Program-made: the position numbers and the translations under genes
Notes under the pieces: model-generated
The model's input: the letters and a program-made list of their open reading frames with translations, nothing else
Databases searched by the model: none
Told to the model about the DNA's origin: nothing
Shown here: in pieces, positions 39,781 to 48,352 of the stretch
Layout: the number at the start of each line of letters is the position of its first letter
How positions within the stretch are numbered: position 1 is the first letter of the stretch
Assembly (NCBI RefSeq): GCF_001544875.2
Contig: NZ_FCOA02000003.1
Span: 532,456 to 596,455 of the forward strand
DNA length: 64,000 nt
Reading direction: 5' to 3'
From: Caballeronia hypogeia
GTDB lineage: Bacteria > Pseudomonadota > Gammaproteobacteria > Burkholderiales > Burkholderiaceae

Positions 39781-41121
39781 TCACGCCGCCTGCACCGCCC
39801 CGCCCTTCTCGCGCCGCACGAACGCCAGCACGCTCACGAGCACGGTCGAGCACAACACCGGCACAGCCGCCGCGTGAAACAGCGCGACATTGCTCCAGCC
39901 AAGCGCGATCATCTGCCCGCCGACGAGCGGTCCGATCACCGAACCCACGCGCCCGATGCCCAGACTCCAGCCAATGCCGGTCGAGCGCAGCGCCGTCGGA
40001 TAGAAATGGCCCGCGAGCGCATTGACCGCCGGCTGCCCGCCGACGATGCAAAAGCCGCTCGCGAACACGGCCACGAAGAGCCACGTCTGCACGTGCGCCA
40101 CGCCGCCGATCGCGCCGACGCACGCCGCACCCAGGAAGAAGCAGGCGAACAGCACGCGCACGAAGCCGAAGCGCTCGATGAACCAGCCGAGCGACAAGGT
40201 CCCGATCACGCCGCCCGTCTGCAGCAGCGTGCCGACGAGCACCGCCATGCCGGGCGTGTAACCCGCATCGCGCATCACGGTCGGCAGCCAGTTCGACAGG
40301 AAGTACAGATCGATCAGGTTCATGAAGCTGATCGCCCACAGGATCAGCGTGACCGGTCCGCGACCCGCACGGAACAGCTCGGCCACCGGCGCGCCGCCGC
40401 TCGCCTTTTCGCGCACGATGAGACGCGTCGAGGCGTCGATCGGAAGTGACGGGTCGAACTTCGCGAGCCACGCGCGCGCCCGCGCTTCTCGGCCCCTCAG
40501 CACCAGAAACTGCAACGATTCGGGCAGCGCGACGATCATCGCCAGCCCGAGCAGCAAGGGCACCGCGCCGCCGACCCAGAACACCGAGCGCCAACCGTAC
40601 GCGGGAATCAGCGCCGCGCTCAGGAAACCGCCCAGCGCCGCGCCGAGCGTGAAGCCGCACGACACGAGCATCATCCGCTTGACGCGATGCTCCGCCGTCG
40701 AGAATTCGCCGACGAGCGCCATCGCGTTCGGCATGATGCAGCCGAGCCCGAGTCCCGTGACGAAGCGCAGCGCGGTGAGTACCGCGAGATCGTTGGTGTA
40801 CGCGGTCGCGATCATCGAAAGGCCGAAGAACAGCGTCGCGCCGATCAAAACCGGACGCCGCCCGATGCGGTCCGCCAGCACCGAAAGCCCGAGCGCGCCG
40901 AGCAGCATGCCGAACAGGCTCGCGCTAAAGACCGGCCCGAGCGCCGCTTTCGAGACGTGCCAGTCCGCGATGACGGCGGGCGCGACATAGCCCATCGCCT
41001 GGGCGTCGAAGCCGTCGATCACGAGGCACAGCCCGCACAGCGCGAGGAGCATGAACTGGAACGCCGGGCGATGCGCGTTGCCGAGCGCGCGCTCGACATC
41101 GATGGTCGTCTCTCTCTGCAT
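39781..41121 (-). CDS. Aromatic acid:H+ symporter family MFS transporter
   Basis: A 446-residue transporter of the AAHS family (PcaK, BenK, MhpT relatives). The helix 1 motif DGFDAQAMGY, the LADRIGRRPVLI loop and the long hydrophilic central loop (LRGREARARAWLAKFDPS) are all present. It lies 58 bp downstream of fahA on the same strand, behind a hairpin, so reduced read-through from the hmgA-fahA unit is likely. By context the cargo may be homogentisate, phenylacetate or 4-hydroxyphenylpyruvate type acids; this is inference. Confidence 0.88.
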   Translation of the reverse strand: MQRETTIDVERALGNAHRPAFQFMLLALCGLCLVIDGFDAQAMGYVAPAVIADWHVSKAALGPVFSASLFGMLLGALGLSVLADRIGRRPVLIGATLFFGLSMIATAYTNDLAVLTALRFVTGLGLGCIMPNAMALVGEFSTAEHRVKRMMLVSCGFTLGAALGGFLSAALIPAYGWRSVFWVGGAVPLLLGLAMIVALPESLQFLVLRGREARARAWLAKFDPSLPIDASTRLIVREKASGGAPVAELFRAGRGPVTLILWAISFMNLIDLYFLSNWLPTVMRDAGYTPGMAVLVGTLLQTGGVIGTLSLGWFIERFGFVRVLFACFFLGAACVGAIGGVAHVQTWLFVAVFASGFCIVGGQPAVNALAGHFYPTALRSTGIGWSLGIGRVGSVIGPLVGGQMIALGWSNVALFHAAAVPVLCSTVLVSVLAFVRREKGGAVQAA

Positions 41122-41145
41122 GTCTTTTCCTTTGCTTCAAATGAA

Positions 41146-41173
41146 AGCGGCCCCGGCGTGAACCGGGGCCGCT
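41146..41173 (-). terminator. Hairpin between fahA and the aromatic acid transporter gene
   Basis: Eleven-base stem AGCGGCCCCGG/CCGGGGCCGCT (41146-41156 with 41163-41173). On the minus strand it is followed by a weak T-rich tail, so it may act as a partial terminator. Confidence 0.65.
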
Positions 41174-41179
41174 GGCCGA

Positions 41180-42466
41180 TCAGGCGCGCGCCGCGAGAAT
41201 CCGTCCCGCGCACTCGCCGAAGCCGACGCGATAGCCCTCGCCCTGGCACCATCCGGTGATCGCGATTTCATCGCCGTCCTGCAGGAACGCGCGCTCGCCG
41301 CCCTCTTCCAGCTTCAGCGGCCGCTGTCCGTTCCACGTGCTCTCCAGCAGACTGCCGCACGAATCCGGCGTCGCTCCGCTGATCGTGCCCGAGCCCATCA
41401 GGTCGCCGACGCGCGTGTTGCAGCCGCCGACCGTGTGATGCGCGAGCTGCTGCGCCATCGACCAGTACATCAGCTTGAAGTTGGTACGCGAGATAGTCGT
41501 CGCTTGCTTCGTGCCTTCGGGGCGCAGCGTCACTTGCAGGTCGATGTCGAAAGCGTGATCGCCTTTGTGGCGCAGGTAGTCGAGCGGCTGCGGCTCCTGC
41601 ACCGGCGTCGCGGTGCGGAACGGTTCGAGCGCGTCAATGGTGACGATCCACGGCGAGATGGTCGTCGCGAAGCCCTTCGAATTGAACGGCCCGAGCGGCA
41701 CGTATTCCCATTGCTGAATGTCGCGCGCGCTCCAGTCGTTGAGCAGCACCATGCCGAAGATATGCGCCTCGGCCTCTTCACACGGAATCGGCTCGCCCAG
41801 CGCATTGCCGCGCCCGACGATGAAGCCCGTCTCCAGTTCGATATCCAGCTTGCGGCAGGCGCTGAACACCGGTCTATCCGCGTCGGGCAACTTGATCTGC
41901 CCGTTAGGCCGACGCACGTCCGTGCCGCTCACGACAACCGACGATGCGCGCCCGTTATAGCCGACCGGCAGCTCCGACCAGTTCGGCAGCAGGGCGTTCT
42001 TCGGATCGCGGAACATGGAACCGACGTTGGTCGCGTGCTCCTTCGACGAATAGAAATCCGTGTAGCCCGGAATCTCGACCGGCAGATGCATGGTCGCGTC
42101 GCTAAGCGGCACGAGCGCGCGCTGGAGCAGCGCGGCGTTGTCGCGCAAGGTCGCATTACCCTGCGCGAGCAAGCCGGAAAGCGCGATGCGCACTTCGCGC
42201 CATTTCTCGCGGCCGAGCGCGATGAAGTCGTTCAGGCGCGGCGCGCGGAACGTGTCCTGTGCATCGATGAGACGCGCATCTTCGAGCACCGCGAGATCGA
42301 CGATCCACTCGCCGATCGCGACGCCCGCGCGCGGCTGCGTGTTGACCGCGTTGCTGAAAATGCCGAACGGCAGATTCTGAATCGGGAAGTCGCTCGCGGG
42401 ATCGTTCGCGGATTCGATCCAGCTTTTCAAAGAGGGCGCGAGCGTGGCCTTCAGCGCGTCGTTCAT
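41180..42466 (-). CDS. fahA: Fumarylacetoacetase
   Basis: Last step of tyrosine/homogentisate breakdown: splits fumarylacetoacetate into fumarate and acetoacetate. The 428-residue protein has the N-terminal SH3-like domain ([23 protein letters not shown]) and the C-terminal beta-roll with [23 protein letters not shown] carrying the metal-binding glutamates, and [13 protein letters not shown]. The start at 42466 overlaps the hmgA stop by ATGA, so the two enzymes are coupled. No maleylacetoacetate isomerase gene is in the window; it must be elsewhere. Confidence 0.96.
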   Translation of the reverse strand: MNDALKATLAPSLKSWIESANDPASDFPIQNLPFGIFSNAVNTQPRAGVAIGEWIVDLAVLEDARLIDAQDTFRAPRLNDFIALGREKWREVRIALSGLLAQGNATLRDNAALLQRALVPLSDATMHLPVEIPGYTDFYSSKEHATNVGSMFRDPKNALLPNWSELPVGYNGRASSVVVSGTDVRRPNGQIKLPDADRPVFSACRKLDIELETGFIVGRGNALGEPIPCEEAEAHIFGMVLLNDWSARDIQQWEYVPLGPFNSKGFATTISPWIVTIDALEPFRTATPVQEPQPLDYLRHKGDHAFDIDLQVTLRPEGTKQATTISRTNFKLMYWSMAQQLAHHTVGGCNTRVGDLMGSGTISGATPDSCGSLLESTWNGQRPLKLEEGGERAFLQDGDEIAITGWCQGEGYRVGFGECAGRILAARA

Positions 42467-43800
42467 CGTTGCTCCGGGTTGAAATGTTTCGTGAGGCCTT
42501 GCCAGCACTCGTAGTAATTCGCCTGCAGTTGCGCTGTTTCGAGCGCGAACTGCGTCGGCTTGATGAGGGTGCGCGTCTCGAACATGAAGGCCATCGTGGC
42601 GTCCACCTTCGCGGGCTTCGTCGTGTCGCTATTCGATGCCTTCTCGAACGTCTCCGCATCCGGGCCGTGTCCCGACATGCAGTTGTGCAGGCTCGCGCCA
42701 CCCGGCACGAAGCCTTCGGCCTTCGCGTCGTACACGCCGTGCACGAGGCCCATGAACTCGCTCGCCACGTTGCGATGGAACCAGGGCGGGCGGAACGTAT
42801 CTTCGGCCGCGAGCCAGCGCGGCGGGAAGATCACGAAGTCGATGGTGTCGACGCCCGGCGTATCGCTCGGCGACTGCAGCACGAGGAAGATCGACGGGTC
42901 CGGATGGTCGTAGCTGATCGAGCCGATGGTGTTGAAGTGGCGCAGGTCGTACTTGTACGGCGCGTAGTTGCCGTGCCATGCGACGACATCGAGCGGCGAG
43001 TGGCCGATATCCGCGCGCCACAGCACGCCGTTCATCTTGGTCACCAGCTCGAACCCGCCTTCGCGGTCCTCGTAGGCGGCTTGCGGCGTGAGGAAATCGC
43101 GCGGATTCGCAAGACCGTTCGAGCCGATCGGGCCGAGATCGGGCAATTGCAGCAGCGCGCCGAAGTTCTCGCAGATGTAGCCGCGCGCTTCGCCATCGGG
43201 CAGCGTCACCGAAAAACGCACGCCGCGCGGAATCACCGCGATCTCATACGGTTCGACATCGACCTTGCCCAGTTCCGTCCAGATCGCCAGACGTCCTTGC
43301 TGCGGGACGATCAGCAGCTCGCCGTCGCTGTTGTAGAAAAAGCGGTCCTGCATCGAACGATTCGCGGCGTACAGATGGATTGCGCAACCGGACATGGATT
43401 CGGCGGCGCCGTTGCCGGCCATCGTCACCCAGCCGTCGATGAAATCGGTCGGCGCGGCGGGCATCGGCAGCGGGTCCCAGCGCAACTGGTTGGGCGGCGT
43501 TGCCGGCACTTCCGCGAAATTCGCGACGAGCTTCGCGCGCAGTTTGTCCGCCGGCACGCGCGTGAACGGCTTGTGCACCGCGCCCGGACGGATGCGATAG
43601 AGCCATGAGCGACGGTTGTGCGCACGCGGCGCGGTAAATGCGGTCCCCGAAAGTTGCTCGGCATAGAGACCGTAAGCGGCGCGCTGCGGCGAGTTGCGGC
43701 CGACAGGCAGCGCGCCCGGCAGCGCCTCCGTGGCGAAGTCGTTGGCGAAGCCGGACTGGTAGTGCTGACTGGCGTCCGTGTGCGTCTCGAACGTGGGCAT
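42463..43800 (-). CDS. hmgA: Homogentisate 1,2-dioxygenase
   Basis: Iron(II) dioxygenase opening the ring of homogentisate to maleylacetoacetate. The 445-residue protein has the family N-terminus [19 protein letters not shown], the central [13 protein letters not shown] cupin-like core and the metal-binding region with [16 protein letters not shown] and the [10 protein letters not shown] loop. The start at 43800 ([10 protein letters not shown]) is chosen over an open extension to 43890. It heads a leftward hmgA-fahA-(transporter) unit; the divergent region at 43801-44053 contains two palindromes that may bind its regulator. Confidence 0.96.
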   Translation of the reverse strand: MPTFETHTDASQHYQSGFANDFATEALPGALPVGRNSPQRAAYGLYAEQLSGTAFTAPRAHNRRSWLYRIRPGAVHKPFTRVPADKLRAKLVANFAEVPATPPNQLRWDPLPMPAAPTDFIDGWVTMAGNGAAESMSGCAIHLYAANRSMQDRFFYNSDGELLIVPQQGRLAIWTELGKVDVEPYEIAVIPRGVRFSVTLPDGEARGYICENFGALLQLPDLGPIGSNGLANPRDFLTPQAAYEDREGGFELVTKMNGVLWRADIGHSPLDVVAWHGNYAPYKYDLRHFNTIGSISYDHPDPSIFLVLQSPSDTPGVDTIDFVIFPPRWLAAEDTFRPPWFHRNVASEFMGLVHGVYDAKAEGFVPGGASLHNCMSGHGPDAETFEKASNSDTTKPAKVDATMAFMFETRTLIKPTQFALETAQLQANYYECWQGLTKHFNPEQR

Positions 43801-43870
43801 GGGTCGAAATCCTCGGCGGGTGATCGGCAAATCATCGGACGAACAACCCTGCGGCCGTTCGTCACTGCGA

Positions 43871-43915
43871 TTTACGCATGGTAAAACCAATTACGATTAG
43901 TGAAATTCATCGTAA
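43871..43915. promoter_or_regulatory. Two tandem palindromes upstream of hmgA
   Basis: TTTAC-N5-GTAAA at 43871-43885 and TTACGAT-N11-ATCGTAA at 43891-43915, both perfect, in the divergent hmgA/EAL region. They look like protein-binding sites, close to the hmgA start. The binding regulator is not known from the window. Confidence 0.55.
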
Positions 43916-44053
43916 ACCCTTAATCGACGCGTTCTTTCCGGCATATCAATATGTGAATTTGGTGCTGGACGCGGTGTTGCGCGCTGATACCATCGACCAT
44001 TCGAACAAAAATTGTTCGGTACGGCCCGCGTCACGAACCTGAATGCTCCCTTC

Positions 44054-44878
44054 ATGATTTCGCCTTCCTTGCCTGAACTCGTCGCCCGCGCCGCGGAACA
44101 TCCGTTCCTTGGCGCGCATATCGTGCTGGGAGAGAACGAGCACGCGGGACAGGCCGTCGCGCAGCATCACGGTCTGTGCATTTCGAGCGCGTATGAACCG
44201 ATCTTCGATGTCGGCACGCATAGTTTTCCGCAAACCTTGAGCGCGTCGCCGGAGAGCGCGGAGCGTTTCGGCGATGAACTCGGCGTGCAGGCGCTGACGC
44301 TGATCGAGGGCGATGCGCCGCACGATCCCTTCGGCCAGATGGAAGACGACCGTGAGCTGGTCGTGATGGACCGGCTATCGCGGGCGCTGCATGCGTTCAA
44401 CTTCTTCGGGCCGCATCGGCCGGGGCTTTTGTTTCTGCGCGTGCACGAGCGGCTTTTGAAGAGCGTGAAATACGATCACGGGCTGCACTTTTCATCCGTG
44501 CTGATGGAGTTCGGAATGAGCCCGTCGCGCGTGGTGATCGAATTGCCTGCGGCAGCGGTGGCGCACAAGACGTTTCTTGGTTATCTCACCAAGAGCTATC
44601 AGCATTACGGGTTCAAGGTGGCGGGGAATCTGCCCAATGCCGGGCAGATCATGTCGGTGTCGGATATGGCGCGGCTCGATTTCATCAAGATGGATGCCGG
44701 CGCGGCGTTACGCGATTCCGTGGTGAAGCATCTGGTGGCGTATGCGCATCGGCTGAAGATTCCGCTCATCTTCTCCAATGTTTCGGACGAGGTGCAGTTC
44801 AACGCGCTGCAGCAGTTCGATGTGCACTTCGTGCAGGGTCCGGTGTTCGATTCGCATCCGGTTTTGCATGGGCGGTGA
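44054..44878 (+). CDS. Degenerate EAL-domain protein
   Basis: A 274-residue protein aligning in outline with c-di-GMP phosphodiesterase EAL domains: SAYEPIFDV in place of YQPIVDL, RVVIELPAA in place of the LELTE motif, and ARLDFIKMDAG in place of the DxxKID motif. The signature EAL triad is replaced (GVQALTLIEGD region) and the DDFGTG loop reads as GNLPNAG, so the metal and substrate ligands are mostly lost. It is therefore probably catalytically dead, a binder or partner protein. The start at 44054 is chosen because the TTG at 44012 is weak. It diverges from hmgA and ends 9 bp before the kinase stop. Confidence 0.78.
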   Translation: MISPSLPELVARAAEHPFLGAHIVLGENEHAGQAVAQHHGLCISSAYEPIFDVGTHSFPQTLSASPESAERFGDELGVQALTLIEGDAPHDPFGQMEDDRELVVMDRLSRALHAFNFFGPHRPGLLFLRVHERLLKSVKYDHGLHFSSVLMEFGMSPSRVVIELPAAAVAHKTFLGYLTKSYQHYGFKVAGNLPNAGQIMSVSDMARLDFIKMDAGAALRDSVVKHLVAYAHRLKIPLIFSNVSDEVQFNALQQFDVHFVQGPVFDSHPVLHGR

Positions 44879-44887
44879 GGTCAGTCT

Positions 44888-46426
44888 TCACCGCAACCGG
44901 TGCATCAACGTCTTCAACGCCGGATAAAGCTCGATATAAACCCCGAACCGTTCGGCATAAACGCGTTGCCGTTCCGCATCCGGCTGCGCCCGCTCGATGA
45001 GCGTCACCCAGCCGCCTTCGGCCACGTCCCTTGAAACCAGACCGGCCCCGAGCGCGGCCAGCAAAGCCGCTCCCATCGGCGCTTCGACATCCTGTTCGAT
45101 CGACAGCACCGGATAGCCGGTGACATCGGCGATGATCTGCATCCATAGATCGGAATGCGCCGCGCCACCCACGACGATCAGCCGGTCGTCGAGCGACTGC
45201 GCGCCGCGCCGCCCCGCTTCCATGTTGTGCTTCAGCGCGAACGCGACGCCCTCCAGCACCGCCCGATAAAGCGTCGCGCGCGTATGGAACAGATTGAGTC
45301 CGACGAACGTACCGCTTGCGCGCGCGTCCCACACGGGACTGCGCTCGCCCATCAGATACGGCAGGAACACGACGCCGTCGGAACCCGCCGCGACCTTCGA
45401 CGCCGCATCTTCCAGCAAGCGATGCGGATCGCCATGCGGCAACTGCTTCGCCGCTTCGATCTCGCCCTGACAGAACTGATCGCGATACCACGCGACGCAC
45501 TGCCCCGCCGTGCTCGCCCCGCCGAACACGTACAGATCGCGCTTGCCGTTGTACACGTGCGGCATCGACACGAGTCCGTGGCTCGCATCGACCGTCTGGT
45601 TGATGTAGCCCCAGCACATGCTCGTGCCGATCATCGCGACATGATGGCCGGCCTGCGTGACGCCCGCCGCGAACGTCGCCACCGCCGCATCGACCCCGCC
45701 CGCGACCACCGGCGTGCCGGCCACGAGTCCGAGCCTCCCGGCCCACTGCGCCGACAATCCGCCCACCACATCCGACGATTCCACCAGCCGCTGCGGCATC
45801 ATCGACGCGGGAATGCCGAGCATGTCGAGCGCCTCCGCCGACCACGCGCGCTTCGCGACGTCGTACACGCCGCCGAGATTTCCCGCCGAACTGTGATCGA
45901 CGGCGAGCTCGCCCGTCAGCCGATGGATCACGAACGCGTTCGGCGGCAGGAAATAGCGCGTCTTCTTCCAGACCTCCGGCTGATTCGCGCGCAGCCAGAG
46001 CATCTTCGTGAAACCGTAGTAACTGTCGACGCCATTGCCCGTGATCGCCGCGAGCCGCGTCACGTCGACGTGCGCGCGCACCCAGTCCACCTCCGCCGTC
46101 GCGCGCCGGTCCATCCAGATGAGACACGGGTAAAGCGGCTCCATGTTCTCGTCGACGGGAATGCCCGAGCCGCCGTACAGACTGCTCACGCATAGCGACT
46201 TCACATCGCTCGCGACCACGCCCCGCTCGCGCGCTTTCGATACGACCGCCGCGATGCACTCGGTCACCGCATCGAACCAGACCGACGGCCACTGTTCCGC
46301 CCACAACGGCTTCGGCGTGTCGGGATGGTAGGCGCTGGAATGCTGCGCGACGATCGCGCCGTTCGTATCGACGAGCAAGGCCTTCGTACTCTGCGTGCCG
46401 ATGTCGATACCGATCACGTAACCCAT
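44888..46426 (-). CDS. FGGY-family carbohydrate kinase
   Basis: ATP-dependent sugar or polyol kinase, 512 residues. The N-terminal domain opens with GIDIGTQSTKALLVD and the C-terminal ATP domain contains FLPYLMGERSPVWD and VVGGAAHSDLWMQIIADVTG, the two FGGY signatures. It resembles xylulokinase and related enzymes but is a different paralogue from the xylB at 48353. It is divergent from dalD across a 375-bp region with candidate operators. Probably part of the polyol regulon; the actual substrate (for example a pentulose) is not certain. Confidence 0.9.
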   Translation of the reverse strand: MGYVIGIDIGTQSTKALLVDTNGAIVAQHSSAYHPDTPKPLWAEQWPSVWFDAVTECIAAVVSKARERGVVASDVKSLCVSSLYGGSGIPVDENMEPLYPCLIWMDRRATAEVDWVRAHVDVTRLAAITGNGVDSYYGFTKMLWLRANQPEVWKKTRYFLPPNAFVIHRLTGELAVDHSSAGNLGGVYDVAKRAWSAEALDMLGIPASMMPQRLVESSDVVGGLSAQWAGRLGLVAGTPVVAGGVDAAVATFAAGVTQAGHHVAMIGTSMCWGYINQTVDASHGLVSMPHVYNGKRDLYVFGGASTAGQCVAWYRDQFCQGEIEAAKQLPHGDPHRLLEDAASKVAAGSDGVVFLPYLMGERSPVWDARASGTFVGLNLFHTRATLYRAVLEGVAFALKHNMEAGRRGAQSLDDRLIVVGGAAHSDLWMQIIADVTGYPVLSIEQDVEAPMGAALLAALGAGLVSRDVAEGGWVTLIERAQPDAERQRVYAERFGVYIELYPALKTLMHRLR

Positions 46427-46801
46427 GTCTGTCTCCCGCGTTCTGTTTTTCCGCCTATCGTTAAGGACACGTGTTCAAAGGCGGTTGGCTCACGCACCTT
46501 CGTTCAATGGCCGACACATTGACTATCCGGGTTATTCCCGATCTGCACGGCGCGGTGCATCCGGCGAATCGCGCCGTGGCCGCCAGGCCCGCACCAGCCG
46601 CCCGTCCGGCGACACGAGGCGCGCAAATTGCACCGCAAGACGCAGCGGCGACCACGGCTTCGATGGTTGCGGCGCGCCTTGACTTTCGTCCGGGCGGATA
46701 CCATTATTTCGATCATTCGATCATTCGATCATCGAACGAGCAAATGCTCACTCAGCCGTCCGCAAAGAACGGGCGCGCCGCCAATCAGAGGAAGAGACGA
46801 C
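46427..46801. other. 375-bp divergent regulatory region, FGGY kinase / dalD
   Basis: Contains three perfect tandem copies of TCGATCAT (46709-46732) and the GAGCA-type near-palindrome (46738-46750) before dalD. Near the kinase gene lies TGAACACGTGTCC on the minus strand (46464-46476), a possible weaker relative of the same half-sites. The short frames in it are not codon-biased and I consider the region non-coding. Confidence 0.6.
46718..46750 (+). promoter_or_regulatory. Composite operator candidate upstream of dalD
   Basis: CGATCATTCGATCA (46718-46731), 6 bp, then GAGCAAATGCTCA (46738-46750), ending 51 bp before the dalD ATG. The same arrangement recurs inverted at 59682-59714 before the sorbitol dehydrogenase gene. 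The SorC regulator at 50445 is the obvious candidate binder. Confidence 0.7.
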
Positions 46802-48181
46802 ATGACTAGCGAAGCCAACGTGATCCTGCACATCGGCGCCGGGTCTTTTCATCGCGCGCATCAGGCGTGGTATCTGCATCGACTGAACGAGACAGGCGAT
46901 AAAAGCTGGTCGCTAGCGGTCGGCAACATCCGCGGCGACATGAACGCGGTGCTCGAAGCCCTCGCCGCGCAAAACGGCGAGTACACGCTCGAAACCGTGA
47001 CACCGAAGGGCGAGCGCGAATACGAGACCATCCGCGCGATCAAAAAGGTCGTGCCGTGGTCGGCGGATCTGGCGGAGCTCGTCGCCGTGGGCGCGGACCC
47101 GAAGACGAAAATCGTGTCGTTCACCGTTACCGAAGGCGGCTATTACCTCGACGAGCACGACAAGCTCGACACCGCGAATGCCGATCTCGCCGCCGACCTC
47201 AAGGGCGGCAAGACGACGATCTACGGCGCGATCGCCGCGATCCTCGATGCGCGCATGAAAAACGGCGCGGGCAAGGTCTCGCTGCAGAACTGCGACAACC
47301 TGCGCAGCAACGGCGACCGCTTCAAGAAAGGCATGCTGCAGTTCCTGGAGTTGCGCGGCGAAACCGCGCTGCGCGACTGGTTCAACGCGAACACGTCGTG
47401 TCCGAACGCGATGGTCGACCGCATCACGCCGCGCCCGACGCCCGACGTCGCCGAGCGCGTGAAGGCCGCGACCGGCTTCGCTGACCAAGCGCCGGTCATG
47501 GGCGAGAAGTTCATCCAGTGGGTGATCGAGGACCGGTTCGTCGCCGGGCGGCCCGCGTGGGAGAAGGTCGGCGCCGAGATGGTCGATTCGGTGCACGCGT
47601 ATGAGGAAGCGAAAATCCGCGTGCTCAACGCGAGCCATAGCTGTATCGCGTGGGCGGGCACGCTGGTCGGCCTGCAGTACATTCACGAAGGCACACAGGA
47701 CATGGAAATCCGCGCGCTCGCCGACGCCTATGTCACCGACGACGTGATCCCCTGCCTCACGCCGAGCCCGATCGATCTGGCGAAGTATCGCGATGTCGTG
47801 CTCGACCGCTTCAGCAATCCGTATATCAAGGACACGAATCAGCGTGTCGCGGCGGATGGTTTCTCGAAGATTCCGGGCTTCATCGCGCCGACGCTCTCCG
47901 AGTGTTTCGCGCGCAACGTCGATCCGGATTCGACCGCCATTCTGCCGGCGCTGTTCTTCCGCTTCCTCGAACGATGGCACGAAGGCAAGCTGCCCTATAC
48001 GTATCAGGACGGGGTGATGGATGCCGGCGTTGCGCATGGCTTTTTCCAGGCGTCCGATCCCGTGAAGACCTTCGTCGGCGACAAGCTCCTGTGGGGCAGC
48101 ATGGCGCAGACCGAGGGCCTCGAACGCGTCATGCGCAAGGCAATTTCAAAGGTCGATGCGTGGCTGGGAAACAGGCCATAA
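46802..48181 (+). CDS. dalD: D-arabinitol 4-dehydrogenase / mannitol dehydrogenase family
   Basis: Long-chain polyol dehydrogenase oxidising D-arabinitol (or mannitol) with NAD. The 459-residue protein has an N-terminal Rossmann domain with [18 protein letters not shown] and a C-terminal helical domain carrying the KxxxxNxxH catalytic signature: K271, N276 and H279 in [11 protein letters not shown]. The product D-xylulose would be phosphorylated by the downstream xylB, which is why the arabinitol assignment is favoured over mannitol. It starts 51 bp after the composite operator. Confidence 0.85.
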   Translation: MTSEANVILHIGAGSFHRAHQAWYLHRLNETGDKSWSLAVGNIRGDMNAVLEALAAQNGEYTLETVTPKGEREYETIRAIKKVVPWSADLAELVAVGADPKTKIVSFTVTEGGYYLDEHDKLDTANADLAADLKGGKTTIYGAIAAILDARMKNGAGKVSLQNCDNLRSNGDRFKKGMLQFLELRGETALRDWFNANTSCPNAMVDRITPRPTPDVAERVKAATGFADQAPVMGEKFIQWVIEDRFVAGRPAWEKVGAEMVDSVHAYEEAKIRVLNASHSCIAWAGTLVGLQYIHEGTQDMEIRALADAYVTDDVIPCLTPSPIDLAKYRDVVLDRFSNPYIKDTNQRVAADGFSKIPGFIAPTLSECFARNVDPDSTAILPALFFRFLERWHEGKLPYTYQDGVMDAGVAHGFFQASDPVKTFVGDKLLWGSMAQTEGLERVMRKAISKVDAWLGNRP

Positions 48182-48352
48182 GCCAGCCCTCATTGTCGTG
48201 CTGATCGCATGCCGCAACTGCAAGCCGCGCCGCTCGGGTAATGTGCCCATGGCGCGGCGCGCTGCGTGGCGTTAAATTAGCGCCTCCCGCAGCACTGGCC
48301 TCACTCCTCGCTTTTCGCCGGGTTCGTCCCGGCAACGACCAAGGGTCCGTTC

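Noticed and set aside
46709..46732. Tandem octamers as a CRISPR or transposon-end remnant
   Set aside because: Repeats are contiguous with no spacers and no target duplication; a regulatory reading fits better.
46471..46809. A 112-codon plus-strand frame between the FGGY kinase and dalD
   Set aside because: It covers the operator repeats and overlaps the dalD start out of frame; composition not gene-like.
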